In this document: positions 50,540 through 61,361 of the stretch, one piece after another
Layout of the letters: each line of letters begins with the position of its first letter
Position numbering within the stretch: the stretch's first letter is position 1
Assembly: GCA_019828595.1 (NCBI GenBank)
Contig: JAHQRK010000007.1
Span: 2,294,001-2,358,000 of the forward strand
Direction: 5' to 3'
Length of the DNA: 64,000 nt
DNA from: Aphanomyces cochlioides
Lineage: Eukaryota; Oomycota; Saprolegniomycetes; Saprolegniales; Verrucalvaceae
Made by a program: the position numbers and the translations under genes
Notes under the pieces: generated by a model
What the model was told of the DNA's origin: nothing
The model's database searches: none
Seen by the model: the letters and a program-made list of their open reading frames with translations, nothing else

Positions 50540-53500
50540 ATGCTGGCGGCCGACAGCAAGAAGTATAGCACATTTGAAGTCGTCCCGCACGGGCCACACC
50601 CGCTGGACGTTGCGTCTGCGTGGTCCAAGTTTGCATTTGGATGGGCGGAACCTCTCATTGCACTTGGCAACCAGCGCCAGCTCTCACCGGATGACATGTG
50701 GCCGCTCCAAGGACCAAACAAAGTCACGCCACTCACGGCACGCTTTGCAGCCGCCTACCGTGTCAACAACCAAGGAATTCTCAAGACGTTCTTCTCCATC
50801 TACTGGCGGCCATTTCTCTGGCTTGGGTTGCTGCAGCTCTTTATTGCGATCTGTAGTCTGTACGGACCTGGATTTGTGCTTGGTCAAGTCATCGCTGCGT
50901 TGGAATCGCCGACGTTTGACGCCACCTACGTCTTGCAACTCGTTGGGTCGCTCTTTGGTCTCTCCGTTGCGATTGCGTTTGCCAAAGCACACGTCGCGTT
51001 TCTCAACGATATTGTCGGCATTCAGTTCTCAGCGTGTCTGCGCTCGATGCTCTTTGAGAAAGCAATCAAGCTGAGCGTCAAGTCCAAGAAAGAAAAGACC
51101 GCCGGCGACATTGCCAACTTGTTCAGCGTCGATGTGGTCAATATCATGGACTTTGCACTCAACGCCCATCAAATGTGGATCGTGCCGCTCCAGGTCCTGA
51201 TCGTGCTCTACTTGCTCTATCAATTTGTCGGCTGGGCGAGCTTTGTAGGATTGGCGATCGTAGGATCGATCATTGCCATCAATGCACGAGCCGCAGTGCT
51301 GCTCGGCAAGACGGAAGAGGAGCTATTCGAACGCAAGGATCACCGCATGAAGTTGTTGAATGAACTCTTTGGAGCGATTCAAATTGTGAAATTCAATGCG
51401 TGGGAAGAAAAATTTGCCGCGCGAGTCCAAGCGCTGCGCGACTCGGAAGTTCAATCCATCAAAGTTTTCTACGAGTACGTCGTGGTGCTCATGACACTGA
51501 TGAGCAGTGCGCCTGTGCTTGTCGCTCTTGCCGTCTTTGCAACATTTACGCTTGTCATGCACCAAGTTTTGACCGTCACGGTGGTTTTTGCCACGATCGC
51601 GCTCTTCAAGTCACTCCAAGACGCAATGGCCAATTTGCCATTTTCCATCATGAGCCTCGTGCAGTCGTTGATTTCCGCCAAGCGCATCAACGAAGTCCTC
51701 GTCATGGACGAGTTTGATCCGACAAACGTGCAAACCCCTGCCGATGCCTCCTTCACTCCAAGTTATGGCAACGACAAAGTTGTCGTCGCGATCGAAGATG
51801 GTTCCTTTTTGGTTGGGACGCCGACAACATCTTGCTGCGTAATGTCAACTTGAAAGTTCACCAAGGCGAGCTCGTCGTCATCCATGGCGCGGTCGGTCAA
51901 GGCAAGTCGTCCCTCTGCTCGATCCTCCTCGGTGAAATGGTCAAAACCAACGGCTCCGTCTTCGTGGGAGGTCAAGTCGCCTACTTTAGCCAGCAGCCGT
52001 GGATTCAAAACACGACCATCCGTGAAAACATTCTCTTTGGCAAACCGTACGACCGCACCAAGTACCAAAAAGTCATCGACGCATGTGCGCTGGCCAAAGA
52101 CATTGCGTCGTTTCCCGCCGGCGACCGGACGGAAATTGGAGCCAAGGGATTGAATCTGTCGGGTGGTCAGAAGGCCCGCGTGAGTTTGGCTCGCGCATGC
52201 TACAGCGATGCCGACGTGTTCATCTTGGACTCTCCGTTGTCGGCCGTGGATGCGATCGTGTCGAGCGAGATCTTCCGCAAGTGTTTTCAGGGTTTGCTGA
52301 AGCACAAGACGGTGATTCTCGTGACGCACAACCCCGAGATCATTGCGTCGCCTGATGTGACGAAGGCGTATTTGATCCAAGATGGTCAAATCACCGAGTC
52401 GACTCGATCACCAACGACGCTGAGTCCTGTTGCTGAAGATAAGAGCCCTGAAGGTTTGCCACTGGTGTCGCCACTTGGACAACGTCTTCCTTACTGGGAA
52501 GCAAGCTACACTGAAGCTCCTCCCGTCGTCGTTCGTGAGCATGACTTGCTTCTGACACCGTCAGCCACGACTCCGTACAATTTCAAACCCGCGGAAATGT
52601 TGTTTACTCCTCGAGGAAAAGATGCAAACGCGCCTCATGGTCGCCTCGTGGAAGAAGAGGAGCGTGCTGAAGGTCGCGTCTCAAAACAAGTTGTGTTCAA
52701 GTACTTGGAGTGCATTGGTGGTTGGCCAGCTATCACGGCGTTGCTGCTCATGACGGTCGGCACGCAAGCATTCAAGATCACGAGCGACCTCTGGCTGACA
52801 AAGTGGAGCAATGGCACCAACCACATGGACCCCGCCGTGTTTGTCGCCTCCGTCAACTACAACATGTCAGTCTATGGCTCGTTGGCTCTGGGTTGTTGCG
52901 TTTTCACAGCCATTGGTTGTGCTTGTGTCTTCATCTTCAGTGTCCGCGGCGCCAACAAGCTCTTCTCGGCCATGCTGGCGAGTCTCCTGGAAGCCCCCAT
53001 GCGCTTCTTCGACACGAATCCAATCGGCCGCCTCTTGAACCGATTTGGCGATGATATTACCTCGTGCGACTTGAATATTCCGTTTGGCGTGATGAACATG
53101 TTGTTTGAAGCCTCGAGTGCACTCTTGACAATTGGCACGACGCTTGTCTTGACGCAATGGCTTGGCATTTTCATCCTCCCGCTTATGTATATCTACATTC
53201 GTATCGGCGCCTACTTTTTAGAGCCCCTTCGTCAAGTCAACCGCATCCAGAAGACGACGCGGTCGCCACTCATCAGCTTGGTCAGTGAAGGCATTGATGG
53301 CTCGACGACTATTCGAGCGTTTGGTGACAAACAACGTCGTCGCTTTCAACGCTTCCACGACCAAGAACTCGAAGTGTTTTGTGCAACTCGCTTTGCCAAC
53401 TCAAGCATCAACCAGTGGTTTAGTCTCCGCATTGAGCTGTTGAGTGACTCGATTGTGGCTGTGCTGCTCCTTGCTGTGGTCGTTCTCCACAACTCACTGA

Positions 53501-54438
53501 GTCCCGGCCTCGTTGGATTGCTCATCACGTATGGCCTCACGATTCCATCCAACTTGGCATACTTGGTCAATATTTGGTCTCGCCTTGAGACGTCCATGAT
53601 TTCACCCGAGCGCATCCTGGAATACATCAATGTCGAGCATGAAGGCCACCGCGACGGCTCGCCGCAGCAGCAATGGCCTACGGTGGGTCGTGTTGTCTTT
53701 GACAATGTCAGCTTCCGATACAAACCCAACGACCCACTCGTCCTCAAGAATGTCTCGTTTGTCTTCCAAGGCGGGGAAAAGATTGGCATCGTCGGTCGCA
53801 CGGGTGCTGGCAAGTCCAGTCTCATGATGGCTCTCTTCCGCATCAACGAAGTGGCGTCGGGAAGGATTCGCATCGACGGCATCGACACGGCGACCATCGG
53901 GCTCAAGACGCTTCGAAACAGTCTCGCGATCATTCCTCAAAGCCCAGTCCTGTTCAAAGGCACACTGCGCAACTACTTGGATCCATTCGACGAGTACAGT
54001 GACGATCAGTTGTGGTCGGCGCTCCGTAAAGTCAAGTTGATGGATCGCTTGTCGACGGTGGAAGAAAAGTTGCTCGGGCCTGTGGAAGAGAATGGCGAGA
54101 ACTTTAGTGTGGGCGAGCGTCAGATGCTGTGCATGGCTCGAGCGTTGTTGCGTCAAGCGAAGATCGTCGTGTTGGATGAAGCGACGGCGGCGATTGACCA
54201 CGCGACGGACCAGTTGCTCCAAGCTGTCATTCGGGATGAATTTGCATCGTCAACCGTGTTGACCATCGCGCATCGTTTGGACACCGTGTTGGACAATGAT
54301 CGTATCATGGTGTTTGACCATGGCGAGCTCGTGCAATGCGATAAGCCGAATGTGTTGGTGAGTCAAGGCAGCGGCATCTTCTTTGAGCTCGTGTCCGAAG
54401 GCGGATACATGGACAAGATGACAAGAATTGACGAGTAA
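50540..54438 (+). pseudogene. ABCC transporter copy C2, one 2-nt frameshift
   Basis: A full-length relative of C1: it starts MLAADSKKYSTFE and ends GGYMDKMTRIDE, ~1299 residues. After EDGSF (just before NBD1 Walker A) a T-run at 51806-51810 has five T where C1 has three, so the frame closes at 51853, while the following frame continues open to 54438 with complete GAVGQGKSS, LSGGQ, VFILDSP, TMD2, GRTGAGKSS, FSVGERQ and VVLDEA. Apart from this homopolymer insertion, no lesion is visible and the 3' 3 kb matches C1. So this is either a very young pseudogene or a functional gene with an assembly error. The N-terminal third differs from C1 by many substitutions. Confidence 0.8.
51357..54417. repeat. 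Right arm of 3-kb inverted ABCC duplication
   Basis: Inverted counterpart of 6674-9732; the only length difference is the 2-nt T insertion at 51806-51810. The arms are separated by 41.6 kb of mostly single-copy genes. Confidence 0.85.
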
Positions 54439-55147
54439 AGAGGTCGGCTAGCTCGAATGAGTTGTTTAATATAGATGCAAATTGCGGCAGCAAGTAGTCC
54501 CTGAGATACACTTGAGTGCGCTATAACGTGTCATTGGCGATCGTGCCAAAGTAGACTGTAGTTGTGTCTGAAATATCGGAGCCTTTCGGCTCTCTCCCCA
54601 TTTTCTAGTCTTGTGGTGGCAATCATTGAAGGTCCTTCCAACTATCCTCATTGAAAATTGGTCGCAAAATCAATTGCTGATTGAGCCCACTACCTTTATC
54701 TTGTTTTAGAGATCGCAATCAGCGCACAAGGTGAAAAAGGTGAAAGCCGCCCTACTTCTTTATAGTTGACCCAAATGCACAACAGACACGCTGTAGTCCA
54801 CTTGGTGATCTTCACAATGCACTGCGAAGGAGGCAAAATGCCTGTAATGAAGAAAAGGGGGAGCAGCTCCAACCCTTCTCTCGTCCTACTTATGTCTCCA
54901 AGCATGGGATCTTCTTGACCGCCTCGCTTCATTGTGATCTGCATTGAGCTCTTCCCTTGGACGATCGATTCAAAGTCCTCTTTCCTCAATGTTTCATGGG
55001 CGATTATCCTCACCGATATCACGTCAACTACCAACAACACATGAGCTGACGACCACAAGTTACCACAGATCATGGAGGATTTGAACAACTAAAAATGCGT
55101 TTGGAACGATTGTCCATCAACACCAAAACGTGCACATGCAATTGGAA
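54439..55147. other. Spacer between convergent ABCC copies C2 and C3
   Basis: About 0.7 kb between the two 3' ends. A 130-codon minus frame (55088-54696) is open but has no recognisable motif. Confidence 0.5.
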
Positions 55148-58100
55148 TTACGCAGACACTTCAGTCGCGTCCATCTTGTCCATGTATCCGCCTTCGGACA
55201 CGAGCTCAAAGAAGATGCCGCTGCCTTGACTCACCAACACATTCGGCTTATCGCATTGCACGAGCTCGCCATGGTCAAACACCATGATACGATCATTGTC
55301 CAACACGGTGTCCAAACGATGCGCGATGGTCAACACGGTTGACGATGCAAATTCATCCCGAATGACAGCTTGGAGCAACTGGTCCGTCGCGTGGTCAATC
55401 GCCGCCGTCGCTTCATCCAACACGACGATCTTCGCTTGACGCAACAACGCTCGAGCCATGCACAGCATCTGACGCTCGCCCACACTAAAGTTCTCGCCAT
55501 TCTCTTCCACAGGCCCGAGCAACTTTTCTTCCACCGTCGACAAGCGATCCATCAACTTGACTTTACGGAGCGCCGACCACAACTGATCGTCACTGTACTC
55601 GTCGAATGGATCCAAGTAGTTGCGCAGTGTGCCTTTGAACAGGACTGGGCTTTGAGGAATGATCGCGAGACTGTTTCGAAGCGTCTTGAGCCCGATGGTC
55701 GCCGTGTCGATGCCGTCGATGCGAATCCTTCCCGACGCCACTTCGTTGATGCGGAAGAGAGCCATCATGAGACTGGACTTGCCAGCACCCGTGCGACCGA
55801 CGATGCCAATCTTTTCCCCGCCTTGGAAGACAAACGAGACATTCTTGAGGACGAGTGGGTCGTTGGGTTTGTATCGGAAGCTGACATTGTCAAAGACAAC
55901 ACGACCCACCGTAGGCCATTGCTGCTGCGGCGAGCCGTCGCGGTGGCCTTCATGCTCGACATTGATGTATTCCAGGATGCGCTCGGGTGAAATCATGGAC
56001 GTCTCAAGGCGAGACCAAATATTGACCAAGTATGCCAAGTTGGATGGAATCGTGAGGCCATAGGTGATGAGAAGACCGACAAGACCAGGATTGAGCAAAT
56101 GATGGATCGCAGCAACAGCAAGGAGCAGAATCGTCACGATGGCAATACTGAGGAGCTGAATGCGAATGCTAAACCACTGGTTGATACACGAGCTGGCAAA
56201 GCGGGCGGCGCAAAAGTCTTCAATTTTCTTGTCGAGGATGCGGCTGAATCGTCGCAGTTGGTTATCGCCAAAGGCACGAATCGTGGTAGAGCTGTCAATG
56301 CCTTCGCTCACCATGCTAAAGAGAGGCGACCGAGTGGTTCGTTGAATGCGCGTGACTTCACGAAGAGGAGCGAGTGAGTAGGATCCAATGCGAATGTAAA
56401 TCCAAAGCAAAGGAAGAAGAGACCAAACCATTGCGTGAGGACAAGCGCCGTGCCGATTGTCAGGAGAGCGCTGGACAATTCAAAAATCATTGGCGCCACG
56501 GCGTATGGAATGAAAAAGTCGCAGTAGATGATGTCGTCGCCGAATCGAGTCAACAAACGACCGATGGGGGTCGTGTCAAAGAAGCGCATGGGAGCTCGCA
56601 AGATGCTGACCAACATGTCGGAGAAGATGCGGTTCGCCCCACGCACGCAGTAATTGTACACAAATGGGTTCTCCACCGCAGTGAAGACACAGCACGCCAA
56701 TGCCAACGATGCATAGACGCCCATGTTGACATTGATCGACGCTTGAAATGCCGCTGGTTCCAAATGCTCAGCGGCGTTGCTCCATTGCGTAAGCCAGAGA
56801 TCGCTACCAATCTTGAATGTCTGCATGCCCACTGTGGTAAAGAGAACAACGGCGACGGCAGGCCAGCCACCGACGAATTTCAAATACTTGAACACGACTT
56901 CCTTGGAAACTCTGCCTTCCTGACGGCCTTCAGCCTGGATTAGACGACCGTCTTCTTGGTTGTCGTCGTCCTTGGCTCGTGGCGTGAAGAGAACGTCAGG
57001 TGCATCAAAGTTGTACGGCGTGGTCGCGGATGGCGTAAGCAGCAAGTCGTGCTCACGGAGAACAACGTGTTCCTCAAGAGGATGATGAACAATTTCCCAG
57101 TAAGGACGGCGCTGACGGAGTGGCGACATTAGGGGCTCCAAGCTCTTCTCGCCAGCAGCCGTAGGTGAACGAGTCGACTCGGTGATTTGACCATCTTGGA
57201 TCAAATACGCCTTCGTCACATCAGGCGACGCAATGATCTCGGGGTTGTGCGTCACGAGAATCACCGTCTTGTGCTTCAGCAAACCCTGAAAACACTTGCG
57301 GAAGATCTCGCTCGACACGATCGCATCCACGGCCGACAACGGAGAGTCCAAGATGAACACGTCGGCATCGCTGTAGCATGCGCGAGCCAAACTCACGCGG
57401 GCCTTCTGACCACCCGACAGATTCAATCCCTTGGCTCCAATTTCCGTCCGGTCGCCGGCGGGAAACGACGCAATGTCTTTGGCCAGCGCACATGCGTCGA
57501 TGACTTTTTGGTACTTGGTGCGGTCGTACGGTTTGCCAAAGAGAATGTTTTCACGGATGGTCGTGTTTTGAATCCACGGCTGCTGGCTAAAGTAGGCGAC
57601 TTGACCTCCCACGAAGACGGAGCCGTTGGTTTTGACCATTTCACCGAGGAGGATCGAGCAGAGGGACGACTTGCCTTGACCGACCGCGCCATGGATGACG
57701 ACGAGCTCGCCTTGGTAAACTTTCAAGTTGACATTACGCAGCAAGATGTTGTCGGCGTCCCAACCAAAGGAACCATCTTCGATTGCAACGACGACATGTT
57801 CCTTGGCATACACGTGGGACTTGTCAATGTCAGCTGGGGTTTGGACTTTGGTTGGATCGACTTCTTCCATGACGAGCATGGCATTGAGTCGCTTACGCCG
57901 ACACGAGCGACTGCGTAAACGTTGTAATGGACACTGGCAAGCTTTCGATCGCCTCTTGGAGAGATTTGAAAAGCGCCACGGTGGAAAAGACCACCGTCAC
58001 GGTCAAAACTTGCTTCATGCCGAGGGTAAACGTTGCAAAGACCGACAGAGCAACCAGCACCGGTGTACAGCCCAGCAACGATTGAATGAGGATCAGGTAC

Positions 58101-59029
58101 TTGTAAAAGACGCGAAGAGCGCCAACTTCCAAGTCACGCAGGCCTTGAGCGCGTTCACCAAACTTTTCCTCCCACGCATTGAACTTCACAATTTGAATCG
58201 CACCAAAGAGTTCCGTGAGCAACTTGGTCCGATCGTCCTTGCGCTGGAAGAGCTGCATCTCCACCTTGCCGAGCGCAATCGCTGATCGCGAGTTGATCCA
58301 GAGCACCAAACCGACAATCGCAAGACCAACAAGACTCGCCCACCCGACGAGACGATAGAGAAGACCCAGGACGATGAGGATTTGCACTGGCACGATCCAC
58401 ATTTGGTGCGAGAAGTTGGCGAATTCCATCATGTTGAGCACGTCTGTGCCAAACAAGTTGGCGATATCGCCCGCGGACTTTTCCTTCCTGGACTTGGCAC
58501 TCAGCTTGAGCGCTTTGGCAAAGACCATGGAGCGTAAACTTGCGGTAAATTGAATGCCGAGGATATCATTCAAGAACGCGACGGGCGCCTTGACCAACGC
58601 ACTGGCGGTCATCACAACAAAGAGAGAGCCAACCAGCTTGAGCACATATTCCGTGTCGAACGTCGGGGCTTCCAGAGTAGCAATGATTTGACCAAGCACA
58701 AAGCCAGGGCCGTACAAGTCGCAGACCGCCGTGAAGAGCTGGAGCAAGCCGCGCCAGAGGTATTTCCACAAGTACACGGCAAAGAACGCACTGATCACAC
58801 CTTGACCATGCGATTTGAAAGCGCCAGAAAAGGTCGACGTCAGTTTTGCCACGTTGTTGGTACTCTGGAGAGACCACAAGTCGTCCGGCGAGAGCTGGCG
58901 TTGGTTGCCGAGCGCGATGAGCGACTCGGCCCATGAAAATCCAATCTTGGACCAGATCGATGCAGTGTCGAGAGGATGCGCACCTCCTCCCACAGGGTCA
59001 AACGTGTTGTACAACTTGTTGTCTCGCAT
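55148..59029 (-). pseudogene. ABCC transporter copy C3, two frameshifts
   Basis: Starts MRDNKLYNTFDP at 59029. The first frame covers TMD1 and stops after TQSLVSA because of one extra base near 57895, where C1 continues AKRINEVLV. The second frame covers NBD1 (GAVGQGKSS, LSGGQ, VFILDSP) and half of TMD2, until a one-base loss near 56415 in a CTTCTTCC stretch shifts it again. The third frame runs to the end with GRTGAGKSS, FSVGERQ and VVLDEATAAID. The TMDs differ from C1 and C2 clearly, while both NBD segments seem identical to them. Two compensating lesions around NBD1 would disable a full product unless they are sequencing errors. Confidence 0.78.
55175..56062. repeat. NBD2 block shared without visible change with C1 and C2
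   Basis: 888 bases collinear with 6674-7561 of C1 at a constant offset (48501), and with the inverted copy in C2. At 56063 the sequences diverge abruptly. The flanking TMD2 is clearly different. Confidence 0.8.
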
Positions 59030-61361
59030 GATGGTAAATCCAAAAGTGACCATTGATGTCAGCAAGTTGCTCGTTAACTTGGAATGTCGAGCGCATGGAA
59101 CGTTGGTCGGAGGAAACGACAGACGAAGGCACCCATGGAATGATGTTGCCGACAAGTGGACAACACGCTGACTTGGGACTCAAGCTGTGGACGGGCGACC
59201 TCTTGACGACAGCAATGGGATGGAAGACAGGCAGAATGGCTGCTGCTAGCGTTGATCGCTTTCTTTTAGCTCGAGAGTCGATGGAAGATGTCGAAATTGC
59301 ACAAGACCGAAATGTCCATCTTGGTCAGAGTGGACGTCATGTTTGTTGCGATTTCAATGATTCCACAGTGGACAGCTGACGACGGCTCTGTGCACATAGG
59401 AATACCAGATGCCCATCATACGAGGGGAGAGCTCTTACTTGCAACTTGATGTTGAGATGATGGAGTGAGCCATTGCGACTGACGGGGAATTCAACAGCGT
59501 TCTTCCATGGGTTACAAGGGCGTTCGCGACGAGAGACACGAAGGGCAGCCTCCATTCAGGCAAAGGACGATCAAGGAGCGAGGGCTATCCGTGGTTTCCA
59601 TATTCTTCGATGGACATCCAGCGCATGCACTCACGACGATGATAGTGAGCCTTTTTTGTCGTGTTGTTTGACTCGGGGCGATAATTTAATACCGCTGGCC
59701 CTATGTCAACGGTAAAATGTGCAAATGAACATGTGGCATCAGCAATTTGGCTCGGCAGTTCACGGCATGTTTGTTGCGGATGTCAAAGGAAAGCGTCTGA
59801 CGCTACAAATTTTACTTGATGGCGCCATCGTTCAGACGAGGAGCAGGATTTCTTGCGCTGTACGTTGTCAACATTGAGTAGTCAGAGGTTACGCTCAAGT
59901 CGCGCGCATGGGCTTGGATGGATTATTCCGTTTCAAAGTAGTACATTGATCAATACGGTATGGTTTGGTGGACGCTGTTATGGTCCGAGGTCTTCTATTC
60001 GACGTGCACTATCGGACGGTCAAACACACATTTAAGAGAGGATGTTGGTATGTACCTTTGTGCGATCGCAACGCCAGTCGCATGCCAATATTCCAAGCAT
60101 TGACCCACGACGTCGATTGAATGGAGAGAGGATGGGTTTGATAGAAAATGTTTGCATTGGGGGGCTGCGTACCTGAAGACAATGATCATGTTTGGATCCA
60201 CCATCAACGTGAAAGAATGACTCAAAGATTACTCATGCTCTGCTGGTCTACAAGTAACATGTCAAGACAAACATCGACAAGGTCCACGGATACCGTGGAG
60301 ACTCTTATGTTCACAACGAGAATATTTTCAAGTGAGGTGGAGCTATCGAAAATGCTCGTCCCTCATCGGCGGCAAGAACTCACTTCGTATGGTCTCAGGC
60401 AGGTTGTCACGAATGCACTCGGCCTCTCGATCGCCCTTACCAGTAGTATTCGAGTCACAGAGCGTGGGAGAGATTCGGACGAGTACAATCATACTCACGA
60501 GGAGATTTTGCTTCGCATCTGGTGAATTACTGATTGCTGACGAAAGTGTGTCACCTGGACGGCTTTGTACAATTATAAGCAGCAAATTCATGAAGGATCA
60601 TTGTGCTTCGACTACATACCTGAAGCCAAGCCCAAAAGCACCTTGTGCTTTGAATGCTCAGCTCGTAGCGAAAAGTGTGAATGTCCCGCCCTAGACCACC
60701 CTACACGCCGAGGTTATCATAATTTCATGGCCCCTCTCTTCCTATGCATACCAGCGCAACCAGCGCAGTACCAAGCGCGGTGTGCTTGGGTTAATGCCGG
60801 ACTTTTGAAGTCCAAGTGATATCTATGGCATACTATCCAGCTGAATACCTTGCACCAATTGAATCTACCAAGTCCGCACGCTTTGCATGGATTTCAGTGC
60901 GGTGTTGTCTCTTCTTGGATCCCTGACAGCCCATGGTGTATCATGGAGGCATATTGGAAGCCTACAAAAAGGTGATAGATGGCATTCAACAATTTCCTCG
61001 CCTTCTGGTCGCTCCACGTCATATTTGGTCGTTTCTTTACAGGGCATACTGAGGTGCAGTCAATTCAAGAGTGTGAAATATCGTCAACTTGACATGGTCG
61101 CTTGGTCCAAAATGACACTTGTCACGCAGGACAGAATGCGTTTGAACCCGACTTGGAGGAGAATTGCCATAAGCTGCGCTTGAATGAGCACAAGTGATGA
61201 TTGCCACGTGATGGTCCATCGCGCATCCTGTGGAATGCGGAAAGACAGTCCCGCCAACCAACCCAGTCACTTTTAACCAATCGATGGCGAAAAGTTCATT
61301 GACAAGCAAGGAGAAAGTTGAACCTGGGCGGCTTCTTGACTGTCATCCACTTTTCATCGCG
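59030..61361. other. 2.3-kb intergenic region, no gene found
   Basis: Between the 5' ends of C3 (minus) and C4 (plus), so a divergent promoter region of the ABCC cluster. Frames are short and interleaved on both strands, with none showing a recognisable domain. A decayed gene cannot be excluded around 60150-60700. Confidence 0.45.
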
